DNA from: Symbiodinium natans
Lineage: Eukaryota; Sar; Dinophyceae; Suessiales; Symbiodiniaceae
NCBI GenBank assembly: GCA_905221605.1
Contig: CAJNDS010002094.1
Coordinates: 1-64,000 of the forward strand
Length of the DNA: 64,000 nt
Direction: 5' to 3'
In this document: piece by piece, positions 12,949 through 25,389 of the stretch
Layout: each line of letters starts with the position of its first letter
Numbering within the stretch: position 1 is the stretch's first letter
The notes under the pieces: model-generated
Database searches by the model: none
What the model was told of the DNA's origin: nothing
What the model saw: the letters and a program-made list of their open reading frames with translations, nothing else
Made by a program: the position numbers and the translations under genes

Positions 12949-13953
12949 TCAAGTTGTTGTCGACCTACAACTTGAGGCTTGGCACAGCCCTGCGAAAAAA
13001 TGAACTAGCGCCCCTGAGTGCATGCGTGCTGCAATGATGCAGACAAAAGGCAAGCAACCTGATACTGCAAATTCGCAGACATTTTTCTTGCCTACTTGGT
13101 AGAGCAAGGGTGTCGTCAAACGCTGGTGAAGAGCAGCACTTCTGTCGACAGGTTCATCGAACATGCATCTTTGCCAGGTCTGCTGTGGTAGGCTTGACAA
13201 GACCAACGCAAGTGCAGTAGCGGGCATTGTAGTATGTCCAACATACCATGTGAGAAGATGACAGTGTCTAAGCGCTGCCAAGTCCTTTGCGGTTGCATTA
13301 GCTCCAGGGAGCCTGGATGTTACAAGAAAGGCTGCACATTGGCAACCGAAACTGTCGGTGCCGACGTTTGCCAGCAACGTATGCCTAGCCACCTGCTAGG
13401 ACTGGACAACAGGCCTAATTAAGGTACAAAAAACGGCTCCCAGAGCTGACAGCTGAGCTGACAGTCTTCGCCGGGCTCTTAAAGTGCCGCGATGCTCGAG
13501 TCAACGCTTGACTGTCCTGCGCCTTACGACCATGTGGCGAACAATACGACACTCTGACATGCTGATACTTTCAGAATGCAAAGCGAGAAGGAATGCAGCG
13601 CAGCATAGCGCAGCGCCCTGACCTATGCAGTCCCAGAAAAGCAAGCAACTGCGCAACTGCGCAAATCAGTCGAGTCGCTGTATTGCTGCTAGCCCGCAAG
13701 ACTCTGAGCTCTCCAATGTCATCTTGTTGATGAGATCGGGATCTGAGTGAGTTGGAGGTGTTTCGCAGATTTTGCAGATTTTGCAGCTCGTTGATCTTTG
13801 TCGTCTGAGGTCCCGACCCCATGGCATGTCAGAGGCTTCACCTCTGCCTCGAGAGCTCCAGTTACAACAAGTTGCCGCAATCCCCCAACAGCTGCGGGCT
13901 GCGGGAGTGGAGAGCAGGTTTCTGTAGGAGACGACTCTTTCCACGACGGGCAA
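12949..13953 (-). CDS. possible exons of an unrecognised gene
   Basis: Minus-strand blocks near 13390-13240 ('AKDLAALRHCHLLT', ending at a good ATG|GTATGT donor) and 13820-13660 ('KINELQNLQNLRNTSNSLRS') look coding. They are weakly leucine-rich-repeat-like. I cannot join them or name a family. Confidence 0.22.
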
Positions 13954-13984
13954 GCCGAATTCAACGAAAGCTAGCCCAAATCCG

Positions 13985-14165
13985 AGTGGAGACCTGCGTA
14001 CGCCCTAGAACCCTACATGCCCTCAACCTTCAACACCCCAAAACCCTGTATGCTCCAAACCCTCGATAATTCAATACCTAGACACTGGATTCCCTAAAGC
14101 TGGAAACCCGAAAGCCCTAAATGCCCTAAACCCTCCATGCCCTCAACCCTGTCTAAAACCCTTCT
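13985..14165 (+). repeat. degenerate telomere-like (CCCTAAA/CCCTCAA) tract
   Basis: Repeated CCCTA/CCCTC-AAA-type words (CCCTAAATGCCCTAAACCCT and similar) with many substitutions. They resemble the CCCTAAA (TTTAGGG) repeat of plant-type telomeres, also used by dinoflagellates, but the array is old and interstitial. Confidence 0.7.
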
Positions 14166-15536
14166 TGCTGTTGCTCTTGTTTAAGTGTGGTTGGACAACA
14201 TATATTGATTTGGTCACTAATCCCCCCCAAGCAGATTCCTGTGGACTACAGCAGACTTAGCTCCACTAGCTTTCGTGATTTGGCACTCGCCTGAGAGGAA
14301 GGCTTCCAAGTGGTCTTGGCGCTGAGTGTAGCTGTTTCAGTTTCTTGCGACTTTGGGAAACATGACTCAGTCCCGACCGCGTGTTCCAACGCTTGCGAAC
14401 AGCTTCTGCTTTATTGCAGCCGAGTTACTCTCCATGGCATTTAGCTCTGCCACGAAGGCAAAGACAAAATGCCTGTCAAGATGCAAAGCTTTCTATGATG
14501 CCACCTACTTTTGCCTCTCAGATACTCAGATGGCCCCACGAGCTCTCCTGCAAAGAACGAAGGAGCTCTGGCTCATCCGCATGACGTTGCCGAAGCTTTG
14601 TGACCTTTAGTTGGAAAGAACGACCCTTCGACGTACTGAAGCACACAAAAAATGTTCAAATACCAGTCAAAACCAGTCTGGGATGTCTCTTAGGAAGCCC
14701 CCGCCGCCGCTGGATCTCAAAGACTCAGGCCTTCTTACCCCTTCATCCTATGGACTGTGAGGCAACCTTTCTGAACCGCTTGCTTTTTGATCACTCACGT
14801 GCTTTCCTTTCATGCATTGTGATGTCTTGTGTAGTAGTTGGTGGTATCGCATGGCTTTAGAACTTTTATTTCAACCCATTGCAGCCTCGACAGTAGTTTG
14901 TTGTTCTCTGAGAACATGCAATTTCAGAACTTATCTTCGTACAAAATGGAGATAACCTCATTCTTATCGAAACGTGGGGAGCAACTTTTCTTTTCAAATG
15001 GCAGTGACCTCAAATAGTGCCACTCTAAATAACCGCAGATTCTGCAAATGAATGGTGACCGCTTTAAACGCGATGGTTCCATCAGGTAAGAAAACTTCAA
15101 GATAAAGTGGGGAGGGGGGGTAACGCCGTTCTATACGGATTGTTCGGGGGGGCTTCCCCCTCCGCTCCAGCAGGATCTTCATTTTTTGTCGGCTCGGTCT
15201 TGCCCGCAGGGCTTGTCAGAGAAACCCTGCGTCAGGTTCGAGGGTTACGGCAGCGCCGTCGGCCAAAAAATCTTTGCGTAAGCAGGCCCGCCAAACAGCG
15301 TGATTTCTGCTGGGACACTAGTTCTGAGTCAAAGCTTGAGGTTTAGGGTTTAGAGGCTTGACAGGATGCAAAGATACCTCCAGCATTTTGCATCGGCCAG
15401 CCTGAAATATGGCTGACACTCAGGGAACTCAGGCAATAGTAGATCTGGACTGGCCTGAACCTACGCACCTACAAGCCTACACACCTAGACACCTACACAA
15501 GCACACAGGCAAGCACAAAAGCACGCATGGTCCCTC
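14166..15536. other. no gene identified
   Basis: Spacer downstream of the channel gene's stop on the minus strand. Short plus-strand open frames (14353-14860) show no recognisable protein. At 15460-15520 there is a loose ACACCTACA-type repeat, and at 15343-15357 a single TTTAGGGTTTAGAGG telomere-like word. Nothing else seen. Confidence 0.4.
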
Positions 15537-18500
15537 CTAGCTGAGGTAGTGGCAGCTCTTCAACACGTTCAACGAGCAGAAACAAACGAGAAGACTGGAG
15601 AGCGATGCTGAGTGCTTGGCGACAGCAACAGCAAGACAGTGGGCTGGGAGGAGATCACGAGCCTTAAGCTGCGAAGATCGAGCTGTCTTCTGTGAGCTTT
15701 GCAGTGAGCCTTGTGGGTTCAGATCTGAGGAATATGCAGTCCACGATGGCTCCATTGAGTCCACAAGGAAGCTTCGGCCAGCCAATCACCCTCATGTAGT
15801 TCCTCTGCATCACCACAAAACAGAGTGCGCACATGAATGCACATGATATTGCTTTCGACTGAAGCCAGGGAGAGACAAGGGTAAGACCATGGCCTCACAC
15901 CTTCCATGCTTTACCACCGGGTAGGCATACTTTGCATTTCCACCTGGGCCAAAGAGTGCAAAGGCAGCTCTTCGCTTTGTCCTCTTTCCACATTGCCACA
16001 GCAGAGTTTGACTGTCGGGTGCTTGCATCAAGCATGCCCTGAATTTGGTTTCGTTCTGTTTGGCAACTCTGACTCCTGGTTTGAAGACTCATACGTCTGA
16101 TATGCTCAGGCTCCGACTAGCAATGAAGTACATGTGCTCGCCCAGCTCACCTTCGCCAAGGAAGCAAGTCAAGACCGTTTATGCTCCGGTCCGGCCGCTG
16201 GCCACATTGCCGCACTACCCAGAGGTGCGCTCCTATTCCGACTTATTTATTCAGCTTCAGCGCTGTCTTGTGAGCCAACCCTGGTACGCAACATACATGA
16301 CTTGTATGCCGTGCAAACGCCCGCCGGCTAACCGCAAATCCTGCAAAAACTGATCGGGATTGTGTTTGTGCGCCCATGCCAGCACAAGGGCACATTATGT
16401 GCAGGCTCGGCTTCTTCCGTTGTCCAAGAAGCTCTCTCTCTCTCTCTCTCTCTTTCTCTCGCTCTCCCTTCTTCAAGCGTGCAAAAGGCTCTCGCTCTTT
16501 CTTTCTTTCTTTGGGGTGTGGGGGTGTGCCCCCACGCTGATGCGCGACCCCGCTCCCGCGTCACTCGGGGAAGACCTGCTGTGACTCTCGCTCTTCCTTC
16601 CTTCCGTCGCACATAACCTCCCAGAGGGAGGTCGCCCTCACGGGCGTGCTCCACTGAGTCTGTCGGTGAAATATGGTGGGGAGGGTGGGGTTACATCTTG
16701 TTCGATTGCCCCCCTCTGTGCCTCCCCAAAGCAACCCACGACTCATCGCTCTCTCTCTCTCTCTCCCTCTCTCTCCCTCTCCCTCTGAAACCAGATTGCC
16801 TTGTGCCTAAAGTGTTAATGCTACGGAGGCAGGCATGGGTTATTCCGCTCTGCATGGTCCTCTGCCACCAGAATGAAAAACGAACACAACACTTAAGCTC
16901 CTGCAGCCTTACCTCGAGACACATCGAGCGCAAAAATTCGTTGTGGCTGCTCTGGTCTGCTTTCTGAGTCTGTAGATGTCAAGTCAATCGTTTTCTTCAT
17001 CAGTATAGTGTTACGGATGCACCTTCGCCCACGAGATGTCTGCAGCAATATTTCAGGTGTTTCACTGCTCTATGGAGGTCTCACGCTAAACTTTAACGAG
17101 CCTGGCTTTACACTCCTCTTGGGAATAACTGCGATGTTCCCGATCTATCACGTCTGCATGCGGCCGTGTCTCCAGCTCGAAAGATGCAGTCTTGAAGAGC
17201 GAACTGCACCTGAATCTCTCAGGCAGCTCCACTTTGACAGATGTCGCATGACTCGCACAATGTCCCCTCATGTCACCAGCTCATCCAGCCTGAGTTATCG
17301 CGCCAGCACACAACTTGACCTGGTGCCGTTTGCACAAGTCAGGCGACTTCAATGGCTGCCTACGGACACACTGATCCTCTTTCGCTCATCTGCATGAACA
17401 AACGCTGGAGCAAACTTGCGAGGCACACTGTGCAGCGGTCAAAGTCTTGCTTAGGCAAGCACCATCAAGGAATGTACGCACTCGCCCAAGTAATGGAAGA
17501 AGGGGTGGAGGACGACCTGTCAGCAAGCCCAGCCTGATGCCTGGTGCCCTGTGCTTCGTTTGCCTTTCAGAGTTAAATAGCTACGCAGCTACTAAGTCCC
17601 TCCTTGTCTAGCTCCTTGTGTGCTTGTGGGCTGAGCACGGGACAGTCTCCTTGTGGACCTCGTACTGAAGAAGTTCTTTGAGAGGGTCCGACAGCTTGCC
17701 CAGAAGGGTGACATCGGTGTACTTCACCGTTCTTGCCTTAAGCCAAAGCGAAATGTTGTCGGGGATTGTTCGTGAGCTACAAGTAGTGCGGGTTGCTTGG
17801 GGCCTGCAGCATGACCACGTGCTCCAAAAACTTGATTATTCGGACTCGAGATGGAGTAGTGACCTGTCGCAGAGTGTTGAAGCGCCGCCCAGCGGCGCAA
17901 CCCAACTTGGCAAACATCAGTGCGCCTTTTTGCGGCGTAGATATCTACGGAGCAGCCAGAATTGCTTCTTCGAGTCTCCCTGCGAATGCGACAGCGCAAC
18001 TCGCGAGATTCTGAGTCCTGAATGTGTCAGGAATCTTGAGCATCACCTGCAAGCTTCTCAATGCCGTCATTGAAGCGCTGACCTTTGCATGTTTGGGACG
18101 GGCAAGGCTGTAGCGAACCTTCAAAACCTTTGGCATCCAAACGATGCATTCTTGCATTACAGGATGTTAAATATGTTAAAGGCATCGGATTAGACTCTTC
18201 ACCTTACAGGCCCAACCTGGCTGCCACGAGCATCGACCCGAAACTCTGCAGCCCAAGAGCGCTGGCAAGAACTGAAGAAAAGATGATGACCGCAAAGCCG
18301 AGCACAATGACCGACATGATTCGCTCTGGGACATTTCTTGCAAAGACGTCCATGCCTGCCAGATTCTGCATGTCACCGTTTGAGCAGGCAGGTCCAGATT
18401 GAGCTTGAGGACTTGCCCCTCGAACTCCAAACTAGGCGTTGCTTTTTCAGTCCTTGTCACGGAGCTCTTCGACAATACGCTCGTCATGACTGAGAACAGT

Positions 18501-19602
18501 TTGTTTGGGTCAAGCGTCAGAACCTGACGCCCTCTGTATTTCCACGTCCCAAACACAGGAGCCTCACTCCCCGCAGAACGGCTTTCGATGAAAGACTCCC
18601 CGCCCACACGTCAAGTGCGTGGCACCTAATTCTACCAAGGCTGAAAGAAAGACCGGTGCAAACAGCCTTGACTAACATATCCGCAGACCCCGCTGTCGGC
18701 GTTAGTGAAATCCCGCGTTTCTGAAGTGTTTAAGGGCTCTGCTGCCCCAGCCCCCCCCCCCCCCCCCGCCCTTCCCGAAAGCATGCCCAAACCTGCTGCT
18801 GCTCCTCGGCCTCCCCTCTCCCCCTGCCCTCTTCTCCTTCCTCTCATCTGCCGCTCCTCGACCCCCTCCTTCCCCTGTGCCCTGAAAATGAAGTGCTTCC
18901 ACTCTACTTCCTGCATGCAAAGGCCTCCTTCCTCTACACCCTGAACATGAAGTGTTTCAAGGGCTCCAATGCATGCCCTGGTCGGGGTCGGCGGCATTGG
19001 CGGCAGCCATTGAATCACGCCCCTCTGTGTGCCCGCCAGGGCGGAAGCCCTTGCTTTAGCAATGAGCCGGCATGCAGCGCCGCCGCCCCGGAGGGCATCA
19101 TGGGGCCTCCCGGGGCCCTTCCGGACCGGGCCCCATGGGGCGGGGACGCGAGAGCACCTTCAAAAGCATTCCAAAGCAGGAAACGCCGCCCATACCGATG
19201 ATTTGGAGCTTTTTTTGGACCTGAAAAAGGGTGCTTCTGGGCCCGAGTATCATGAGCATCAGCGGCGTCGCTATTTCGGGAAGAGGGGCTGCAAATCCCG
19301 CCTCGGCAGGTGCAGCGTTTTTGCGGGATTTTCAAGGCGGGGGCCCAATGATGCTCATGATGCTGGGGGGGGAGGGCCCAGGGGGCTTGCAGGGCGAGGA
19401 ACGGAGCCAATGATGCTCGTGATGCGTCTGTCGGAGGAGGCTTGTGAGACTTTTTGCCGGCTCGTGCAGCTTGTCTGGTGCGCGCTGCGCGCGCGTTGGA
19501 TGGCCGCGCGCCCACGGGAGCCGCCATTCGCCTGCGCTGCATGCCTCTGCCTCCTCGGGGCGTTGCCCACCCCTGGGCGCAGCCCCTTAAAAAAGTACGA
19601 TA

Positions 19603-19643
<41 letters not shown>

Positions 19644-22202
19644 TATTGCGTCATGTACAGTGTCATGTATGTTAATGTTGGAAAATGTCGGAAGCGTGTG
19701 CCTGCTGGAGTGAACTGCGTCAGACTCCAGTGCAAGGCAGTGGTGTACTGCCATGCAATTGTCCCATTGATCACCTCAATCGCGACGAGTTTCTTCACAC
19801 GCAATGGCAGCCTGGAGTGCACTGGCTCAGCAAGGCACCGCGGTGTATCCAGTGTTCTGCAGCCAATTGTTTTCGCCACTTTGGACCCCTGATCAAGGCA
19901 AATGATGCCAAGCTGACATTGTCACACACAAAGGCGTATCGCACCTATGTAGCCCAGGAGGTACCACAGGCATGCAATGACGTGATTCAGAACCTAGGAC
20001 CAGATGCCAATATGCAAGAGTCAGCGGCGCAGCTGCCAGCTGTATGATGCTGCACGTCTGGGATGTGGCAGTGGTCAATGCCGAGCAGCCACAATGAATA
20101 GCAACAGGCGCAATATATCCATAACAATGAACAGATATTCGGAGTCAATGAAGTCCTCGACACAGCTGTCCAAAAGGGCTGCTGGAACTCTCAGGCTCAA
20201 GAAGTGCAAACGAGGCGCATACAGCTTGTTCATCATCTTTTGCAGCTTCAGCAAGCGAAGCCTCGCTTGCAGTTGGTCATGCAAGCAGAACACCATTCTA
20301 TCTACTTGAGCGCTGCTTCGGTTCGATGTGAAGCATGTCATGTACATGAAAGCCTTCGTACGGCCTAGCACGGCGAAAATTATGTATATGATATGAAGAC
20401 CGTTGGCATCTGTTGGCTCGAGGCCAGAACATGAAACCACGACGCTGGCAAACATGTTGGAGCACACGCAGCTACAGATGATCAACCAAGGTGTGCTTCT
20501 TCGTGCTTCCGATGGATGCGTCACCCACAACTTCAGATGCAGATCAAGAAGCAGTCGAATGACCCGAATAGCCCGTGCGGATCGAAGGATTCGCCCAAGG
20601 TTGGCCAAAACACCCTCCAGCAAATGCGGGGATGGAAAGTGAATCGCAAACTGTCGTGAGATGAGATGTGTTAACACACGAAGCAACAGCAATGCTGGCC
20701 AAGTGGCTGAGCTGATGTCCTTGAGGGAAGCTTCCACACTATGAGGAAATTTGAAAAAATTACTCCCGAACAATCTTAGAGGAGATGAGAAACGGACCGG
20801 ATCAGTGCAAGGTAGCCAGACATTCGTCCCAGGTTAGGGCACACACACACACAGACTCCTTTGGTCAGATGCTCGAAATGCTTGCCTCTTAGGACCTTAG
20901 GACCTCATGTATGGAAGATCAGCCGTTGGACCTGCATGGCCTTCAACGGCTGGCATGGGACAGTATTCATGTGGCTGCTTTCAACAACATATCGCCTCGA
21001 GGAGTGAGAGCTACTTCACTTCATGCAGCAAAGCGGGTCTTATGGCCTCAGTCCATGTCTGGATCTTTGCATGCTGTAGCTTGAAAGCATGCGCTCCTCT
21101 GCCACCCGAGTGAACCAATCAGGTATAACCACCACGGCATCCAGCATAAACCAAGTGCGCAAGTATCCTAAGCAATGCGGCATCAGACCATCCGTCACAT
21201 CTCATTCAACAGAAGCTCAGCGTGCGTGTCTAGCTCCCTCCACTGGATGCTGATGAGCTGCGCAGTGTGATGCGATACTGCTGCATAACTAATTGAGGCC
21301 CATCAAAGAAGCCGACAACATTACTCATGACCTCAGCTCTCACGTCATCGCCTCTCATGCGAAACGTCTCCTCATCTGCGAACTTGCCCACTTTCAGCAG
21401 AGTCAGAGGGACTGCGAGGAAGAACTCTTCACTCTTTCCATTTATAGCAGCATTCAGCTAAACAAAAAACAAAAAAACATCCTAAACATTGCCTTCTGAC
21501 AGGCTCTTCCTTGTGCTCTCCAGTGCTCTTACCGACGTTCTAATGCTTTTTCAGGCTTCTCCGTGATTTCTCGACTCCGAGATACCATGTCCATGGTCCA
21601 GAAGCAGAGTGTGATCCAACCCATACTGATGGTGAAGACATCCTGAGAGAGAGCAGGCTTTGGGGCCGGTATCCTCGTCATCTATGCCATCTATGCCATC
21701 TATGCATCTCTGCGAAGTTCCTCGTCGAGTGGGAAAGCCTGCAAGGGAATGGCAAAGACGTCGTAGGCAATGAGCAACAGACCTGACAAAATGCCGAAGC
21801 GTGTCAGGACTTGCTCTTCCGAACCGACCCGAGGCTCCTACCAAGTATGTCCCAGGCTAGCGCAACTTCGGAGTTCGGGCCTCGGGCAAGGCTGAGATGG
21901 CTGAGAATCTTTGCACATTCAAGTTTGTTCAAAGCGTATGGGAAAGAGCTGAGTTAGGCACTCATTGGAAGCCTCAAAGAAAGACAGTAGGACGCCGGTT
22001 GCAGTCTCGTCTTGTCTAGTCAGTTCATGACTTCCGAACTTTGCTGCAACCAAGTGCGCAACCTGAACTGGATAAGCAAGTTGACAAAGATGTCATAGCA
22101 TGACATCCTTCGATCGTCGTCCTTCGCGCCGTGCATCTCCACAGATTCTGAGAATCGCCGAAGGTCTTGCACCAGCGTGGCCTCCAAGCTCGACAGTAGC
22201 AT
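15537..22202 (-). CDS. voltage-gated, CNBD-type cation channel (KCNH/CNG/HCN-like)
   Basis: Six-helix cation channel of the plasma or an internal membrane. N-terminal exon about 22202-22080; S1 about 21801-21722 ('LLLIAYDVFAIPLQAF'); S2 from 21642 ('TLCFWTMDM'); S4-S5 about 20700-20087 with Arg at every third residue ('RILRSARAIRVIRLL') and 'IDSEYLFIVMDILRLLLF'; 19993-19945 ('NHVIACLWYLLGYI'); a piece near 19860 ('GENNWL'); pore helix 19774-19702 ('HWSLTQFTPA'); S6 18355-18261 ('ERIMSVIVLGFAVIIFSS'); microexon 18082-18047; C-linker to 17804; 17736-17644 ('LLGKLSDPLKELLQYE'); 17516-17463 ('HPFFHYLGE'); microexon 17319-17290; from 17209 ('CIFRAGDTAAC'); about 15815-15725 ('EGDWLAEASLWTQWSHRG'). 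Probable stop at 15538-15540. Phases agree wherever exact ends are given. The S3 exon, the true start and some CNBD exons were not found. The filter lacks GYG, so selectivity is unknown. Confidence 0.85.
16432..16461 (+). repeat. (CT)n microsatellite
   Basis: About 15 CT units, continuing as an imperfect pyrimidine tract to 16480. It lies in an intron of the channel gene. Confidence 0.9.
16749..16791 (+). repeat. (CT)n/(CCCT)n microsatellite
   Basis: Pyrimidine tract of CT units with CCCT interruptions, in the same channel-gene intron region as the CT repeat at 16432. Confidence 0.9.
18690..19600. other. GC-rich block inside a channel intron
   Basis: Most of the 1346-nt GC-AG intron (18356-19701) between pore and S6 exons is a GC-rich, low-complexity segment unlike its flanks. 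It starts with C17 at 18751-18767 and contains an imperfect duplication of a CCCTGAAMATGAAGTG-type word (about 18880 and 18940) and ATGATGCTCATGATG-type words near 19350. The 287-aa plus-strand open frame through it is a composition effect that runs into the TA repeat. It may be inserted DNA; no terminal repeats were found. Confidence 0.45.
19605..19641 (+). repeat. (TA)n microsatellite
   Basis: About 18 TA units near the donor end of the pore-S6 intron. Confidence 0.95.
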
Positions 22203-22420
22203 TAAACTGAAGCAGTCGACATCAGTCGGTCTAACTTGCCTTGAACTGTCTCTCGGTTGCTTTGTCCAGGGGCGTACTCAAGAACCTGAGTTTAGGATGC
22301 GATGATGCGTATACGCCGTATGTGTTTCCTTCCCCAGCCCGCAGACTCGCAGAGAATCTCAGAAGGTCGAGTCGGAGGCTGGGGCAGGACCTGGTACCGG
22401 TCTGTATTAAAAGACGACCT

Positions 22421-22460
22421 GAGCTGCGCTGAGCTGCGCTGAGCTGCGCTGAGCTGCGCT
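22421..22460 (+). repeat. 4 perfect copies of GAGCTGCGCT
   Basis: Four identical adjacent 10-mers followed by a partial fifth (GAGCT). Perfect copies suggest recent expansion. Confidence 0.95.
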
Positions 22461-22463
22461 GAG

Positions 22464-22889
22464 CTTCTGAATCCTCTGAGCCCCGCTTCAGGCACTCCAG
22501 GCACTCCAGGCATGGAGCCGATACACCGAGCTTCGCACGACTTTTTGCTTTCGATCTCCACCTGATAAAGGATGCTTAGGGCAATCACGTTCACGGCTGA
22601 AATGGGAAAAAAACGCGGTACATGGGCCACTTATGGTCCCACCTGCGAATGAGATCGTACAGGCTCCGACTGGCTACGTCCCACCGCCTCGGGATCAGGC
22701 CAAAAGACGAGGAGGGGGGGGGGGAATGCCCTTAACTGGCAAGAGTCAGGCTACAGTATGAATTTCGGAACTTGTACCTGCCCCGGCATCAGGACGGCTT
22801 AGGTTAGTGACCCGTTAGTCACGTCTGGGAGGTGTTGCCACCTGGGACTCTCCTGAGACTAGAGGCGAGAACGGAAAAAACGTTGGCAA

Positions 22890-22961
<72 letters not shown>

Positions 22962-23917
22962 CACGACTCCTACTACTACTCCTACTCCTACTGGTACTGC
23001 TACTGCTACTGCTACTGCTACTACTAGTAGTGTAGTACTGGTAGGACTAGGTATTAGCAGTACTAGTACCAGTACTGGGACGACGACTTAGCAGGTCTAG
23101 ACCACAGCCCTAAACCCCCTGCAAGGTCTTATGCTTTGTGCAGGTGGCAGGGTTTTGGGAGACAAGACTAGGACGGCCCTTAAAACCCTCTGACAGATAG
23201 TCCTGAATATGATGCTCTGACGCCGACGACAGGACAGTAGGAGCAGTAGAAGTAGTCGCAGCCGCAATAGTAATGTTGCCAATCCGACAGTCGACCTCAA
23301 GCAGGCCTTTATGCAATTGCAGTCAGGGAGGAGCAGTGTTGAGCTTTGAGCTCCCGGCCGCTGGTGAGTGGACCTGCCACCAGGAAATAGTGGCGGGCAT
23401 GTGGCATGTTGGACATCTGGTAGCGACTTACATGATCTAGCTATATTTCACACTTTGGTTGCACCGAGGCCTGCTGGTGATGGTGAAGAGGATGATCTTC
23501 CCAGGGGTCAGAATCTTCGTCAGAATCCCAATCTAAAGGCGCGTCCTGACAGCAGTCGCATCGTCCGTGATGAAATGGATGATTCTCTCTTTCTTTCTTT
23601 CTTTCTAGGGGCTTGGGGTCTGCGCCCCGGGCATCTTTGCCCGCCCCTGTTTCGGGGTGGAGTGGTCGGTGTCCGGTGCCCGGGTGTACTCTGCCAACTG
23701 TTCAACCCCCCCCAATGTAGACCCGTAGCCCCCATGTAGTCCCATAGCCCCCCTTATCCGGTGAGGCAGTGTTGGCTGCTGGTACCCCGGTGCCCGGTTT
23801 GACGTGAAACTGGTGATCAATGACCCCCTTGTATCGTACCACAGCCCCCAACCCGAACCTGAACCGGAACAAGCAAACAAGCCCCCCAATACTTAGCCCC
23901 GGGGTTCTTGATGATTC
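22464..23917. other. no gene identified; microsatellite-rich spacer
   Basis: Spacer between the 5' end of the channel gene and the next minus-strand gene upstream. It contains a G run near 22710, the ACT array, and short frames without recognisable protein. A minus-strand frame near 23300-23130 could be an exon but also carries trinucleotide repeats. Confidence 0.4.
22891..23045 (+). repeat. (ACT)n trinucleotide array
   Basis: A perfect ACT/CTA run occupies 22891-22960, then imperfect copies (CCTACT, GCTACT, GTACTG) to about 23045. The poly-Leu plus-strand frame across it is an artefact. Confidence 0.95.
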
Positions 23918-23948
23918 TCTCTCTCTCTCTCTCTGCACTGTCTTCACT

Positions 23949-24510
23949 TCAGGCTGGACTCTTCTCACGCAGCAGATACTCAATTTTTATTACTGGCAAG
24001 TCAGTCTCTCTGCATGCCTCCGTGAGCTCGTCCAAATCAGCCTCTAAGTCCCTGACCAATTCCAGGCCAAGCTCTTCTCTAAGCCGGATATTCTCTTGGA
24101 CCTTGGCATCTTTGGCATCTTTGGCATCTCGCTCGAAACGCACTCTTGGACCGTTGACGATTTCAGTTCGGGTCATCTTCGGCCACTGGGCAACCCGGCA
24201 AGCTGCTTCAAGTCCTGGCTGTAAACCTGTATCTAGTCAACGTAGCGGTGCTTCCAGCTCTTGCACATAAATCAATTGTCGAATTCACGCTGCAGGGGCT
24301 GCAAGCATTGCTCTAATCAGGCCTCCACCAACTTTTGAAACTTGGGATTCTTGAACTCCTTTCAATGTGGTCAAGCGGTCAAGTGAACTGTGTCGGCTTG
24401 CCTTGCGAAGCCTTGCCTTCGCTACTTCCAGTGTCAGAGTAGCATCCTCTTCCCCGTGGAAATCCTCGGCCTTTGGCAGCTACAAGTTCGCTCCGCCACC
24501 GGTTTGGAAT
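23949..24510 (-). CDS. hypothetical charged coiled-coil protein
   Basis: Two clear minus-strand exons. One, about 24490-24290, reads 'EDFHGEEDATLTLEVAKARL' then 'RLTTLKGVQESQVSKVGGGL', ending in a TGA near 24289 that is probably intronic. The other, 24176-23949, begins 'MTRTEIVNGPRVRFERDAK' and continues through a DAK triplicate into a Glu/Leu-rich helix ('LVRDLEADLDELTEA'). The spacer between them is consistent with one intron. The DAK triplicate is a perfect 9-bp tandem at the DNA level (about 24102-24132). No family recognised. The ATG at 24176-24174 could be internal. Confidence 0.5.
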
Positions 24511-24639
24511 GTTCTGAGGTCCTTGCAGCCATTCCCGACGCAAGCCTGCCAGCGCACGCTCGCAGATCCGACCTCAAGCGGCTGCAAATCTGGCATTCCG
24601 CAGACGGCATGACAAACGACTTGGCCAAGGGCACAAAAC

Positions 24640-25389
24640 AAGTTGCATGGCACGGTCTATGGATTGCCTGAGTGCAGAGAGTGCAAGCAGTGCAACAACT
24701 CGCCATGCTGTTGCTGCTGATCCAGCCGACAGTGCCTAAGGCTCTGGCCGTGGCATAAGTGAGCACCCGGCCACTTCATTGTCAGGCTGAGTTGCTGTCG
24801 GCTACGTGTTGTGCTTTTGAGGCTTGCGCATGCTTGGAGGCAGATTCACGGATGTAGAGACTATGTGCGCTTGCAACTTTCGCTTGTGTGTTCTTCGAAA
24901 GCCTCTGAGAACCTGGAGCTATTGCATTATGCGGGGCCGTGTTGTGTCTTGCCATGGTCTCTTATTTGTCTTAACTGATACAAGAAGCGGAAAATGGCAG
25001 ATGCGGCGTCGCCAAGCAAACGTGTGACATCGTGTGACCCATGCAGTGCAAACACTGTGCAAACACTGGCAGATACGAGAGTGCAAAAATGGGGGGCACC
25101 CAGAGATCCGTTAACAACGGCAGATGAAGCTCTGGAAGCGAAGCCTCAGCCCAATCACCGCGAGAGATGCGATTCGTGTTCTTGATTCATTTTGCATCGA
25201 AAAGAGCTGTTGCATAAGAGCACAAGAGCCTTCTTTCTTTGTCTTCTCTACAACTCTACAAATTCCCCCCATCGAGAGCCAATCCAAGCAGTTCTCGTAG
25301 AGGAAGGCTTTTGTAAGCACTGGGTTCCACCTTTGTCACACTGTCACATGCAAACGCAATGCATCGAGCGGATCGAGCACATTCTGGGC
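24640..25389. other. no gene identified
   Basis: Spacer 3' of the LRR exons. I see only short overlapping open frames and no clear exon. Confidence 0.35.

Noticed and set aside
19029..19892. 287-aa plus-strand open frame
   Set aside because: It runs through a GC-rich low-complexity block, a (TA)n repeat (poly Tyr-Ile) and then antisense to the channel pore exon; it lies in an intron of the channel.
22832..23035. Poly-Leu plus-strand frame
   Set aside because: Direct translation of the ACT microsatellite.
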